From assembly GCF_964204645.1 (NCBI RefSeq), contig NC_134026.1, forward strand, positions 10,878,450 through 10,942,449: a stretch of 64,000 nt of DNA. Reading direction: 5' to 3'. The DNA comes from Tubulanus polymorphus (lineage: Eukaryota > Nemertea > Palaeonemertea > Tubulaniformes > Tubulanidae). Positions 14,301 through 23,312 of the stretch are shown in pieces. Positions within the stretch are counted from its first letter, which is position 1. Every line of letters begins with the position of its first letter. Both the position numbers and the translations under genes were made by a program. The notes beneath the pieces are model-generated. The model was not told the DNA's origin, made no database searches, and saw nothing but the letters and a program-made list of their open reading frames with translations.

Positions 14301-15813
14301 ACTAAGTAAAATGATTACCGGTAATAGTCAGTAGGGTTTCTGCTGCTTTCGCAGAAACCCTCCTGTAATTCTGTTGATTATTATCATTATTATAAATTTT
14401 CCACTTTCCAGCCAAAATTTTTTCATGAAATGTAACAGCTTATAAACGTAATTTTCATTTCTGTCAGAAATATAACTCAGTGCCTGACCATTTCGAATTT
14501 GCGTATAGTAATTTATTACGAATTAATCCCGTGTATTTACCGGGTCTAAACAGCGACAAGAATAACGCAAAGGATTGTCATCCGGAGATAAAAGTACATC
14601 CCGAAAAGCCTACAAATTACCGGACGACCTCGAGCGTCAAACTCAACCGTAAATCGCGAATTCAGGCTCATAATTAGTCCGGATCCGTCATTTACTGCGG
14701 ACAATATGCAGCCAACATGGCGGATGGTTGAAATCATTTCAGCTTAAATTTATCGCAAATTCATTGCGAGTTTTAGGACTTTAATGAACTATGATCCCTA
14801 AAATGAGTCAATTGATTAATTCTATTAGTAAATCAATTTACGTTGGCTACATTTCCTGAAGATTTCTGGCTCAAATCAACGTAATATGGACAGGAATGGT
14901 AGGGATCTTCCTATGGAATTTTACTTCCGCGTTCACTTGACGACTCGGATCGACGACAACGACAGCAGAGTTTATGCAATTTAAGGTGAGAATCCACTAA
15001 CCAGGGAATGTTAGACATGATTTCTTGGTCTAACTGCAGTTGAGGTTACCTTTCCACTGGGTGGTGCTATGATATGAGTACATATGATAGCAAATGAGTA
15101 CTCTGCAAAGCAATCATCATTGTTGGCTACCTACTTGCCTAATGCCTAGCTTTTTGTGGGGCTAGAATAGATGTAGGCCCGTAATGTAGTGTGTAGAGCC
15201 ATTGGAAAGCCTTAGTAGTTAGTAAGGGACTGGTTTACACTTGTGTATTCGACTATTTATTTCGATTACTTTCTTTCCAGCTATTAATCGTGGAATGAAC
15301 TGTTCACTGCAGTCTTCAATTCTTTTGCCGATTCTTGCAGCTGGTGGGAATATATTTAAACCACAGTGTGCAAGTGTACGTTTCAAATTAAGCGTCTCAG
15401 ATGCTGTAAGTACTTGACGTTTTTGTGTAATTGTTTTTTTTTCTAATGTCATGTTTAAAATATTAGATCAGTAATCTGTCGTGCTAGTGTACATGCAGAA
15501 TTTGATTCATTGTTATTATGGGATGATAATTCACGAGCATCAAGAGTCCTACGATATACCCTAGATATGAAGCTTTTAAAAGTTTTTCAGAGACTTGTTT
15601 TGGAGTAAACCGAATAATCCTTAAAATACCAATTCCACATGGCTTAACGGTCGGTGTCTATGCTCTGCGAGACAGTAGTAATAGATGTTTCACGACAAAC
15701 GCACGATTTAAATATTTATTATACTTTCTTTCACTCCTCTATTATATTACATAACTGAGTAATTCTTACATTAGATTGCTTAATTACAGGTGGAAAGAGG
15801 TCAGATGGCATGA
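5194..15813 (+). CDS. Multi-exon gene of unknown function (partial model, 8 exons)
   Basis: This gene has no long ORF. I assembled it from acceptor-ORF-donor units: 5194-5305, 7075-7128, 8909-8926, 9390-9437, 9884-9919, 13207-13251, 15281-15405 and 15790-15813. The first exon leaves one base over. The next five all run phase 1 to phase 1 with lengths 54, 18, 48, 36 and 45, all multiples of three. The seventh goes from phase 1 to 0, and the last reads to a TGA. The predicted product has an acidic segment (DLDIDDP, GDIEDD), a basic patch (GRKRKQ), an acidic linker (SDEKQ, EESEKGSS) and a more structured end (LHSVAEAMIDA, NRGMNCSLQSSILLPILAAG, SVRFKLSV). I do not recognise the family. The basic patch would suit a nuclear protein, but that is a guess. 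Introns contain pogo-like (5458-6065) and mariner-like (10892-11845) elements. The 5' end is not found, and the short exons are the weakest part of the model. Confidence 0.45.
5458..6065. mobile_element. Pogo/Tc1-type MITE with TA duplication
   Basis: The left end CAGTCAACTTTGCTTAATTC matches the inverted right end, which reads CAGTCAACCTCACTCAATTT on the other strand. Both ends abut a TA dinucleotide (5456-5457 and 6066-6067), the target duplication expected for Tc1/mariner/pogo elements. No transposase frame is visible in the 608 bp. Related ends occur at 9022-9062 and 41891-42728. It lies in the intron between exons A and B of the gene at 5194-15813. Confidence 0.65.
6068..7074. other. Intronic or intergenic, unassigned
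   Basis: No feature is firmly supported. A plus-strand open segment at 6965-7049 (residues DWFPPTEESKFF, RLKCEYRVIL) lies between a weak acceptor and a very good donor (AG|GTAAAA). It is only 25 bases from the next exon and out of phase with it, so I left it out of the model. Confidence 0.3.
7075..7128 (+). CDS. Exon B (54 nt, phase 1-1)
   Basis: The acceptor is ATTCATTACAG and the donor is GGAAAA|GTAATT. Read in phase 1 it gives EQGLTQLIERFRSISWK. The opposite strand of this region is also open and has a good donor at 7087-7091, so strand assignment here is uncertain. The plus strand is preferred because its phase fits the other exons. Confidence 0.35.
7836..8105. repeat. MITE-like repeat with GTAAAAATC motifs
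   Basis: The left end (ACAGATAAAATTCCCC followed by several GGTAAAAATC..CCC units) is mirrored at the right end (GATTTTTAGCGGGGAATTTT, then AACAGTAC). The interior is AT-rich without an ORF. A related cluster of the same short units is at 54375-54440. The superfamily cannot be assigned. Confidence 0.45.
8600..8625. repeat. GGGTTTCTG hairpin, copy 1
   Basis: A short foldback: GGGTTTCTG, a loop, then CAGAAAGCCC. The same hairpin motif returns at 14334-14360 and around 46817-46847. It is therefore a recurring terminal or internal piece of a dispersed repeat, not chance. Confidence 0.5.
8909..8926 (+). CDS. Micro-exon C (18 nt, phase 1-1)
   Basis: The acceptor is GATTTCAG and the donor is CAAG|GTGTAT. 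It encodes SDEKQ between split codons. An 18-nt exon is easy to find by chance. Its support is the matching phase and its acidic composition, which joins smoothly to the next exon. Confidence 0.3.
9022..9062. repeat. Tiny head-to-head pogo-type terminal repeat pair
   Basis: CAGTCAACCCCCGATATA is followed after five bases by its inverted copy ending GGGGGTTGAC, with TA on both sides. The whole unit is about 41 bp. It looks like two transposon ends with the interior deleted, or a minimal foldback. Confidence 0.6.
9390..9437 (+). CDS. Exon D (48 nt, phase 1-1)
   Basis: The acceptor is TTTGCATTTTAG and the donor is ACAT|GTATTT, which is weak. It encodes VEESEKGSSIGYNY. If the donor is not used, the frame reads on to a TAG near 9468. 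Confidence 0.35.
9884..9919 (+). CDS. Exon E (36 nt, phase 1-1)
   Basis: The acceptor is ACATCTTTTCAG and the donor is GACT|GTAAGT, both close to consensus. It encodes NPHSLSAVGED and joins in frame to exon F. Confidence 0.45.
9920..10891. other. Intronic, nothing assigned
   Basis: AT-rich sequence between exon E and the mariner-like element. I see no ORF, RNA gene or clear repeat in it. Confidence 0.4.
10892..11845 (+). mobile_element. Mariner/Tc1-like DNA transposon, 954 bp, dead
   Basis: The terminal inverted repeats are CAGGGTGTCCCATCAATTA on the left and an inverted CAGGGTGTCCCATTAATA on the right. Each abuts a TA target dinucleotide (10890-10891 and 11846-11847). It contains a decayed transposase (11291-11680). 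It lies in a long intron of the unknown gene. Confidence 0.85.
11291..11680 (+). pseudogene. Mariner-type transposase remnant
   Basis: Pieces of the C-terminal half of a mariner-family transposase (DDE/D nuclease that cuts and pastes the element) can be read in shifting frames. VWFQQDGAQC carries the second catalytic Asp region, then comes a stretch ending SPDLNPLDFYLWG, the family's hallmark downstream of the third catalytic residue, then NTMYQNK and TIHDLKKHL. Several frameshifts and a stop inside the LWG segment make it non-functional. The N-terminal DNA-binding half was not found. Confidence 0.8.
11850..13206. other. Intronic, unassigned
   Basis: The sequence ACAGAGTGTTTCAAAATACC near 11899 resembles a mariner-like end, but I found no partner end. 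Otherwise nothing is supported. Confidence 0.3.
13207..13251 (+). CDS. Exon F (45 nt, phase 1-1)
   Basis: The acceptor TTTCTATTGATTTTAG and donor GCTG|GTAAGA are both near-consensus. It encodes FLSLHSVAEAMIDA, a plausible amphipathic helix. Its leftover G joins the CT of the next exon to give Ala. Confidence 0.55.
13610..13622 (+). promoter_or_regulatory. CTCF-like motif in a repeat
   Basis: CCTACAGGGGGCG matches the core of the bilaterian CTCF consensus. A second match, CCACCAGGGGGCG, is at 18106-18118 in a similar sequence context (a T-run and TGG just before it). This suggests a dispersed repeat that carries the motif. Occupancy cannot be known from sequence. Confidence 0.35.
13623..15280. 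other. Intronic, unassigned; hairpin at 14334-14360
   Basis: GGGTTTCTGC at 14334-14343 and its perfect inverse at 14351-14360 form a 10-bp stem with a 7-base loop. It is the second copy of the hairpin family also seen at 8600 and 46817. A possible first exon (ATG CAA TTT AAG|GTGAGA, near 14974) follows a CGACAACGACAGCAG stretch, but nothing downstream confirms it. Confidence 0.4.
15281..15405 (+). CDS. Exon G (125 nt, phase 1-0)
   Basis: A strong acceptor (ACTTTCTTTCCAG) and a strong donor (ATGCT|GTAAGT) bracket one open frame: NRGMNCSLQSSILLP, ILAAGGNIFKPQ, CASVRFKLSVSDA. The minus strand is also open here, but its splice signals are weaker at the far end. This is the best-supported exon of the gene. 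Confidence 0.6.
15790..15813 (+). CDS. Candidate terminal exon H
   Basis: The acceptor is CTTAATTACAG. Read in phase 0 it gives VERGQMA and a TGA. A competing terminal exon lies after TTTTTCAG near 15588 (RLVLE, stop). Both are short, so the true 3' end is open. Confidence 0.3.
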   Translation: MERGQMA

Positions 15814-16339
15814 AAATCGACTGTGGCTGACTAATTGACGCGCGCAGATAAAGCGTTGAGGTTTCAAAAGATGTAGCCAAAATGCTTGTATCATCAGGGG
15901 TAGTCGAATTATCCGAAGATAAATGAAAACTCCACCTTGTTGATCGTCAGTTGATTTAGCTGTAATTATTTCGTCTGGATCAATCGACACATAATTCATT
16001 TCTAAATATGTGTTCAGTAGAATTTCTTTCAATACAATAAGAATCTATTTGACTAATTTTTAGGCCAGCCGTAGGCTGAGCCTATTACTATACAAATGGA
16101 GCGAATTTAAATGACATGGTTTCCACACAAAAGGCTCTTTTGCTTGCCAAGTGAGGGCATATTCGAACAAATCACGTATTTAAGCGTAATCCATTCTCGG
16201 AATCGTAGCGAGCAGAATTTTGAAATAGGGTCTCATAAAAATGTTTTCTGCATTTTTCACGAAAGTTAAATCGGGAAAATTTCAATTTTTATCAGCCAAT
16301 CAGGAAGTTGTGTCTTCCGTGTGATTGGTTTATCTGAAA

Positions 16340-16577
16340 ATATCAGCAGCTGTTCACGTGAATTATCGCGATTTCATTACTGGCGCTTTTGCGCATGACG
16401 TCATGTATCAACACGCGACAATACTTCCGCGTTCGCTACGTGTTCGCTGATTGGCCCATTTACTGGGAAATTCCACAGAAGCCTAATGTGGTTTGTTACA
16501 AGCGCTGTGATTGGCCCGACCCGATTCTGGCATGGCTTTAGCTTAGTGGGTTCGAATCCCTTGACGGGTGAAGATGA
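16340..16577. repeat. Dispersed repeat with tRNA-type B box, copy 1
   Basis: From ATTTCATTACTGGCGC to GACGGGTGAAGATG this matches 39451-39707 closely. Near its right end is GGTTCGAATCCC, a perfect RNA polymerase III B-box (T-arm) sequence. The better copy at 39381-39707 has short inverted ends and a 9-bp target duplication, so this is a DNA-element relative that has captured, or happens to carry, a tRNA-like segment. It is not an intact tRNA gene. Confidence 0.6.
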
Positions 16578-18959
16578 TGGATCCTATCAATATCTATTGA
16601 AACAAATAAGTTTCCCGGTTGGGCAGCCGCGGATATCTACCGGAAGTGTTCCGGTTCGATATTTCGAGGTTTCTTTGAATTTTGGAGTGATATTGAAATC
16701 CGGTAAATACGGCAGCGGTAGATTGTGAAAACCCATTGCATGATATTTGTATTACTTAATCAACGAAAAGCGTCGGGGCCGCGCCAGGAGTTTTCGTGAT
16801 TCAAGTAGCGCAATAGCCTACTTCTTCGTGTTCTTCCACCTCAATTTTCACTCCGCCGATTTCTGACACGGCTCTGTCCCCGTCGGCGCTGTGATTGCAC
16901 TTTCGTACCACCAAAATTTTTTATTTCTATATCAGGGAGGTCTGGAGAATAAAAAAGTCAAAATTTGGATATCACATAGGCCTGATTTCATCGAATAAGT
17001 CGACCATGGTCGTTACGTTTCCGTACTTATTACCACCTAAAACCGTCTGAACAATTTTGTCACAACCAACATTTCGTTTACAGAAATCAGGTGTTCACGT
17101 GAATCCACGGTATCGTCTACTGTACTGTTTTACTTCCGGGTTTTATTTTAAGATTTAAAATTGTATTTCAAGATCGATTTCTATGAAGTCTTTAGTTGAT
17201 TTGGTGTTTGGGAGGAATTTTTATTTGCTCTACAGAAAATTCATCCTTGACAATTGCGCAAGGTTCGCGAAAAAAAGGTTTTACCAAATCGGGTGTATGA
17301 CCTTGATATGCTAATTAGCCATGTGCCCGAATTGCAAATTCAATCAAATTTTATTCTGCCAAAAAATGTTAAATACAATTCGCTTTCCGAGAGTTAATGG
17401 TATGCTGCATGGAACAAAGTTGTTTTGAGATGGGTCTTGAAGCTATTGAGGTCGAGAGATAACCATCTAGATAGTTCGTGAGAGTTCCAAAGTTTTGAAG
17501 ACGCTTCAAGGTAATGTCTTGATATTTGTTTTATACGTGTATCTACCCTAGACACATCTTCAGGCCAAAAACTGGCCCTGTCAGATTCAAGATGGCCGAC
17601 TGGCAGCCATTGTTGTTCGCCAAAATCAGCACTTTTTACACATTTTTGAAGTTTTCGAGGGAAATTTTGAAGACACTTTTATCAATAACCTTGATCATTC
17701 GTATATATTTGTATCCCCCGAGGGCCCATCGGCATGAGAAAAATTGAGTCGATCGGACTCAAGATGGCCGTACTGTGACCTTTTTTGTTCCCAAAAATGT
17801 CATTTTTGGCCTGAATTCTGAGTACTCTAGCTTTCTAATGGTGCGCCATGTTTCATTGCAATTTGTAATGGGTATTCTTTGGAAAGGGATCTTTTATATC
17901 CGAGAGGGTATTTTTGACCAGGCAATTATGACGCACTTGGCAGCCATCTTGGGGTCATCAGTACTCATTCGTAGGTGGAAAAAAAGTTTTTCCACATCAT
18001 AATTGATACTTAAGCATATTTTGCTACTATAATCAATTGGAAAGTTGTAGCTCATGACATGTTCTATGATCGAGGTGAGTTTCAAGCTCATTGGTTTTTT
18101 TATGGCCACCAGGGGGCGTTGAACAATACAATAACTTAGTATTTCTATATTACATTCGTTCCTGCTGTCTGTGTTAACACACGATTTTACTATGTAAATG
18201 ATATTGAGCAGGGAGTGTATATTGATAAATATAACCCACAGATTACATCATTTATAAAAAGCAAATCTGACAGGCTGGCCATTGTGCCCCTTGGGGCTCT
18301 TGTTTACGAATGTATTCAGGAGTGAATTTTAATTGATCTCAAAACCAGAGAAAACATTCTTCAAAAATTTAGAAAATCCTAGACTCATAATCAAATTCTG
18401 TGAAGTCATTTAAGGTCTTTTGCTCGATACAAGCCAAGGGCTCAGGTGGCTAAAATTTAATTCATCACTGTCCTATAATGCCGAGTACGACGTAGTTTAC
18501 ACACTGAAAACGTTGCGCTGTGTAAGTGTATTTGGATAAGTCAGCAATATAATGACGGCTCTGCCCCGCGCGCTCCATCTGAGACATAAACAAGTTGGAC
18601 TGTATTGCTTCGATGCTTTGACAAATGGACTCCTAATATCCACGTATCCAGCATATGTTGACCCAGGTTGCGCTTCTTGGCAATAGTCATATGTTATGGG
18701 CTAGAATTATTTCGATGAAATCTTCGTACGCTTCCCAGTTCGACATATGAACCAATTAGGCAGAAACCCGTTATCGCTGCTATGCAGCTATATTTAATTC
18801 TTTTGGACTTTCGCGTCAGCGATCCACTTTAAAGTCCGGCTATGTGTGTTTAGTTTGCAGCACAGTGATCGGAGCGCACATCGATAACATTGATAATAAA
18901 TCACGCAATAATTACGCATCCACATTCTGATTGTTAATTTTATTTGTATAATTTGTGAA
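16578..18959. other. Unassigned; low-copy repeat pieces
   Basis: No gene is supported. Two AAGATGGCCG contexts near 17590 and 17762 suggest an internally repeated unit of about 170 bp. A CTCF-like core (CCACCAGGGGGCG) is at 18106-18118. At 18764-18793 the sequence AACCCGTTATCGCTGC plus a small foldback matches, inverted, 37370-37396, and is probably the end of another dispersed element. Confidence 0.35.
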
Positions 18960-19095
18960 TATTGTTGTCACGGTACTTTTGTGTTTTTTGTATGGATGCT
19001 AGCATTAAGGGGCCTCTCTAGCTTTGCTAGGCCTGCGTAGATTGTATATATGTATTCATATTGTATTCTATGCAAATAATATATTGAATAGAATT
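18960..19095 (+). repeat. Probable non-LTR 3' end
   Basis: A GGCCTCTCTAGCTTTGCTAG foldback is followed by an AT-rich tail ending in repeated TTGAATAGAATTGAATT. The form is that of a retroposon 3' UTR. No coding part is attached, so the family is unknown. Confidence 0.35.
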
Positions 19096-19447
19096 GAATT
19101 AGGTACGGTCCCGTCGGCAATATCGCCTTTTACCAGTAAAATCTAGAACAAGGCTCTGGCCGCATCAACACTATAATTTATTTCAAAAACTCTCTAAAAG
19201 ATCGCCTAAACCAAGAAATCATGCTTCAACAAAACCTTCATATTTGGAGTCTTAAAGGGCAAATGCCATCAAAATTGTACTTTCTGCGATTTCTTAACCA
19301 GAAGAAACTTTAGTATACATATAACGACCTGAGATGTGACTTATTGAAAAAAGGAGCACGAATTAGCCGTATAAGTTAGCGGAATAGTCATCTATTTATC
19401 CTTCACTCTGTGCGTATAGTTCATATTCAACCGGAGGGTGGCGCTAT

Positions 19448-19751
19448 TTATGATGTTAATACTTTAGGTGACGAATCCCATTTTCTGTTTGACTGTACCT
19501 TACTTAATGAACCCGGCAAAAACTATTTGAATTTGAATACCTTTAATACCCTTGATATTCTGAAAAACCCAACGGTCAAATTAGCTAAATTCATTAAGAC
19601 CGGCATTCTCATTCATTCTCTAAATTTTAATCACTTCAGTGTTGTTTTGTAAATATTTGTATATACATGTGTAATAGTTTTCCTCCATATACCATGGAAA
19701 TGGTTGGAGTGTAAATAAAATCGTAATCATTATCGTAATCGTAATCGTAAA
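19448..19751 (+). mobile_element. 5'-truncated non-LTR fragment inside the MITE
   Basis: It encodes only the last residues of an ORF2: GDESHFLFDCTLLN resembles the Cys-His tail of non-LTR reverse transcriptases (compare GDEYHFILKCEFFN in the element at 23194-28430). The stop is at 19650. The element ends in a (TCGTAA)n tail. The MITE sequence resumes at ACTATGAC just after. Confidence 0.7.
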
Positions 19752-20177
19752 CTATGACTGAATCACAAGCGCGACACATTTCGATAAGGCGATTACCGTA
19801 ATTATTTATGACGGTATCTTTGGAATTTCGGGGTTGAATTAAATCTCGATTTTGACCGATTGAGAAGGATAGATATACGAAAAAGAAAGCTGATGAAAAA
19901 TGATGGCGATTATCATGTCATATACAACGGTAGCAACACTATACAATGGTAAGAGTTTATTAATTCAAATCACTCTAAAACGATAAAATATCGCATGAAA
20001 TGTCTAGTGAAATGATTGGAAGCCGTGAGCGTTTGTCAGAGATGACGTTAGAAACACGCACCTGCTAAGATAAACAATAACAAATCGCTATTACCGCTAA
20101 TTGCGACACTCCTACTGTACAGACGTACTTTCGGCGCGCTCGTTTCAATCGACCTTTGAACCAGTCTTCAACTCAGT

Positions 20178-21191
20178 ATGGCTTTACACCAGGCGAAAGC
20201 ATTTAAATACGATAATTCGATGGCTCAGGATTTCGAAAATTTCTTACTGATCCCTAAGATTAGGGTACAGTATAACAAACTTGATACTTCACAAATCTGT
20301 GAAATTCTGGCGACTGACGATACAGCTCGGCAGTGCGTTGAAAAAGTGATCGATTTCAACGCTTATAACGTAGGAGTATTCTGTGGTTCCCCGGAGAAGT
20401 ACGAAATTCTAAAAAAACACAGGATTACATTCAGAGGAGCAACGATAAATTTCCGATCGGCACTTGAAACACCAACCATTGTCAGAATCGAGGGTATTCC
20501 GGCGATCTGCCCTCATGAAGCGGTAGATAAGATGATCCGGCCATATGGAAACATTCTTACGGGATCCTATCACCCGACGATAGGAAAAACAACTTTCCAG
20601 AACGGGGAGAAACGCGTACTGGAGGTGGCAATTACATCGCCAATCCCGAGAAACATTACTGTGGATTCCAAACGTTATGGTTTACTCCTTGTACGGGTCT
20701 GTTATAACGGACAGCCCGAACATTGCGCTATATGCGGACAATTTAACCATACCTGGGTTGAGTGCAATGTTACATGTACCCACACAACCCATACACCAGA
20801 TCGATGCCGTCAACTCCACTTTCGACAGGCTGTTTCTTTACAATCGATGAAAAGAAGAAACCCAACACCAGCAGAGGCAACGGAGGAGAAGGATGAAGCG
20901 ACGACAGAAGTGGATGTTGTCACTGAGGAGTCGAGGAAGAGGCCACCCTCCCCAACTGAACTGGTACAAACTCCGAAAAAATCACAAAAATCAAAGCCGC
21001 CCTCGGAAGGAGAAAGCTCACCAATACAGAAGCCAACAGAAAACGAACACGAAGAAAGTGACACGGACGATACGTGCGAAGTTGCTGCAAAAACAACAAA
21101 ACCAAGCACTGCGCCACCAGCACCAGTCCGAATGCAGAAAAGGAATCAAACAAAGAATGGAACTAAATCAAAGACCAAAAAAACTACTTAA
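20178..21191 (+). CDS. Tx1/L1-like ORF1 protein (zinc-knuckle RNA-binding)
   Basis: 337 residues, intact. ORF1 proteins of this class coat the element's RNA and act as nucleic-acid chaperones. A C-X2-C-X4-H-X4-C zinc knuckle (C183, C186, H191, C196) is plain, followed by more Cys/His residues to about 210. The region before it (about 60-170) resembles the RNA-recognition-like part of gag-like ORF1 proteins. The C-terminal 110 residues are Glu/Lys/Pro/Thr-rich and disordered, and end in a strongly basic tail. The ATG is the first in the element. ORF2 starts 48 bases after the stop. Two other frames over the tail are open by chance because of its composition. Confidence 0.85.
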   Translation: MALHQAKAFKYDNSMAQDFENFLLIPKIRVQYNKLDTSQICEILATDDTARQCVEKVIDFNAYNVGVFCGSPEKYEILKKHRITFRGATINFRSALETPTIVRIEGIPAICPHEAVDKMIRPYGNILTGSYHPTIGKTTFQNGEKRVLEVAITSPIPRNITVDSKRYGLLLVRVCYNGQPEHCAICGQFNHTWVECNVTCTHTTHTPDRCRQLHFRQAVSLQSMKRRNPTPAEATEEKDEATTEVDVVTEESRKRPPSPTELVQTPKKSQKSKPPSEGESSPIQKPTENEHEESDTDDTCEVAAKTTKPSTAPPAPVRMQKRNQTKNGTKSKTKKTT

Positions 21192-23312
21192 GGTGAGGTA
21201 TTCATAACGTTTTACTAATGTAGGCAAATGAGATATAAAATGGCGGACGTGTTAGAACGTATTAGATTACTATCACTAAATTGCAACGGCTTAGTTTACT
21301 CGAATGCTCGAATTTTTGGCATTTTTGAAAGACTTAAACACTACTCACATATCGAATGACTATGAAGTTCAAAAAATATTTAAGCCCTTGAGGAAAGATT
21401 TTGAAATTATATCTAATATTATAAACGAAAGAAAATGTGGGGTAACCATTGGTATTCGAAAATCTTTAGACTATACAATTTTAGATAAGACTGTAGATAG
21501 ACAAGGGAGATTGATATCCTTGAAAATATCCCTATTCAGCCAAATTTACAATATCGTTAACATATATGCCCCAAATAAGGAACGTGATAGGAAAATTTTC
21601 ATAAGCAATATCAGTAATTATCTTAATATAAACCCTAATGAGCATACAATAATAGCCGGAGACTTTAATTGTATAGAAAGTCCCATAGATCGTGATTCAA
21701 CATCCGTCAATTCATCAATACGTAGTGGTTCAGAACAATTAGCTAATTTATGTCAACAAAACAGATTAGCAGACGCTTACAGACTTAAAAACCCAGACAC
21801 ACCAGCTTTCTCTCGAGTAGCAAAACGCAATAACAACGCCATTAAAACAATAATAGATCGATTCTATGTATCAGACACTTTACAGCCAGACATAGAACAG
21901 GTGAAACATATCAACTCTATTCATTCCGATCACAAGATCGTCGAATTGACAATTAACACTTCTCAAGTCAAACGTGGCAAGGGATACTGGCATCTCAACA
22001 AAGAACTACTTAAAAACCCTAATTACATCACTGTGATAACAGAATTTTGGAATCAATGGCAAAATCACAAACAGTTTTATGAATCGATTATTGAATGGTG
22101 GGAAGAGGGCAAAATTCAAATAAAACAAAGATCTATAAAATTTGCATTAGAACTCCGCAGAATTAAAAACAATCTTAAGAAATCATTAGAATCTGAATTA
22201 TTCATTCTCGAAAAACTTTCTGATTTAGGAGTAAACACTAACCAAAATCAAATTGAATATCTTACCAAGCGTATTCGTGACTTCGACATTGAAAAAGCAA
22301 AAAGTGCAATGATAAGATCTAAAATTGAGTGGAGAGAATTTGGGGAGAAAACAAGTACCTTCTTTGCAAATTATGAAAAACAACGCGCTAAAAAGAATCA
22401 CATCAGGACTCTCAAAAACATTCTGGGTGAAATTAAAACTGGTCAAAAAGACATTGAAAAAATTCAACTAAAATTTTATAAAGACTTATATAGAAAAGAA
22501 GAAACGGATTTAGAAACCCAAAATCTATTCCTGAGTAATCTACCTAAAATTTCTAATCAAAAGAAACTCCAGCATGACTCCGTAATAGATATCAATGAAT
22601 TAACAAATTCAGTCAAAACTTTCCAAAATAATAAATCCCCTGGTATAGACGGACTACCTATTGAATTTTATAGAATATTTTGGCATACTCTCCAAAATGA
22701 CTTTCTACAATTAGTACATGCGTGTATACAAGAAAATAGACTTTCTAAATCAATGCAAACTGGTATTATTTCATTAATTCATAAGAAAAATGACAAAACA
22801 GACTTGAAAAATTGGAGAACAATCTCATTACTATGTACAGATTACAAAATATTCACAAAAGTTCTCGCTAACAGATTAATTAACTGTCTAACAGACATAA
22901 TACACCCAGACCAGACATGTAGCGTAAAGGGACGTCGAATTCAAGACAATGGTCATATCATAAGAGACTTAATTGATTACGTTAATAATGATAATTTAGA
23001 AGCATTTTTAGTGACCATCGATCAAATGAAAGCTTTTGATCGTGTTGACTGGCAATATATGTTTAAAACTTTAGAATCTTTCGGTTTTGGAGAAAATCTA
23101 ATTCGGTACATCAAGACTTGCTATTCAAATCCAAAATCCAGAATTAAAAGTAACGGCTTCTTAACTAAACCCTTCACCTTAGAAAGAGGCGTAGTTTAGT
23201 TTAGTTTAGTTTATTGCTCCAAAAAAGATATACAATTTTTCCGAGCATAACAAAATAGTATGAATAGTATAAATATAAAAGCTGGCAAATTTATACATAT
23301 TAATAGCCCTAG

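Noticed and set aside
15219-15452. 77-codon minus-strand frame that looks protein-like
   Set aside because: It lies opposite exon G. The plus strand has stronger splice signals at both ends and fits the phase of its neighbours.
16537-16577. tRNA gene
   Set aside because: Only the T-arm/B-box part is present; no acceptor, D-arm or anticodon can be folded, and the same piece is part of a dispersed repeat.
20810-21207. Additional frames over the end of Tx1-like ORF1
   Set aside because: Shadows of the Lys/Glu/Ser-rich tail of ORF1; no motif in them.
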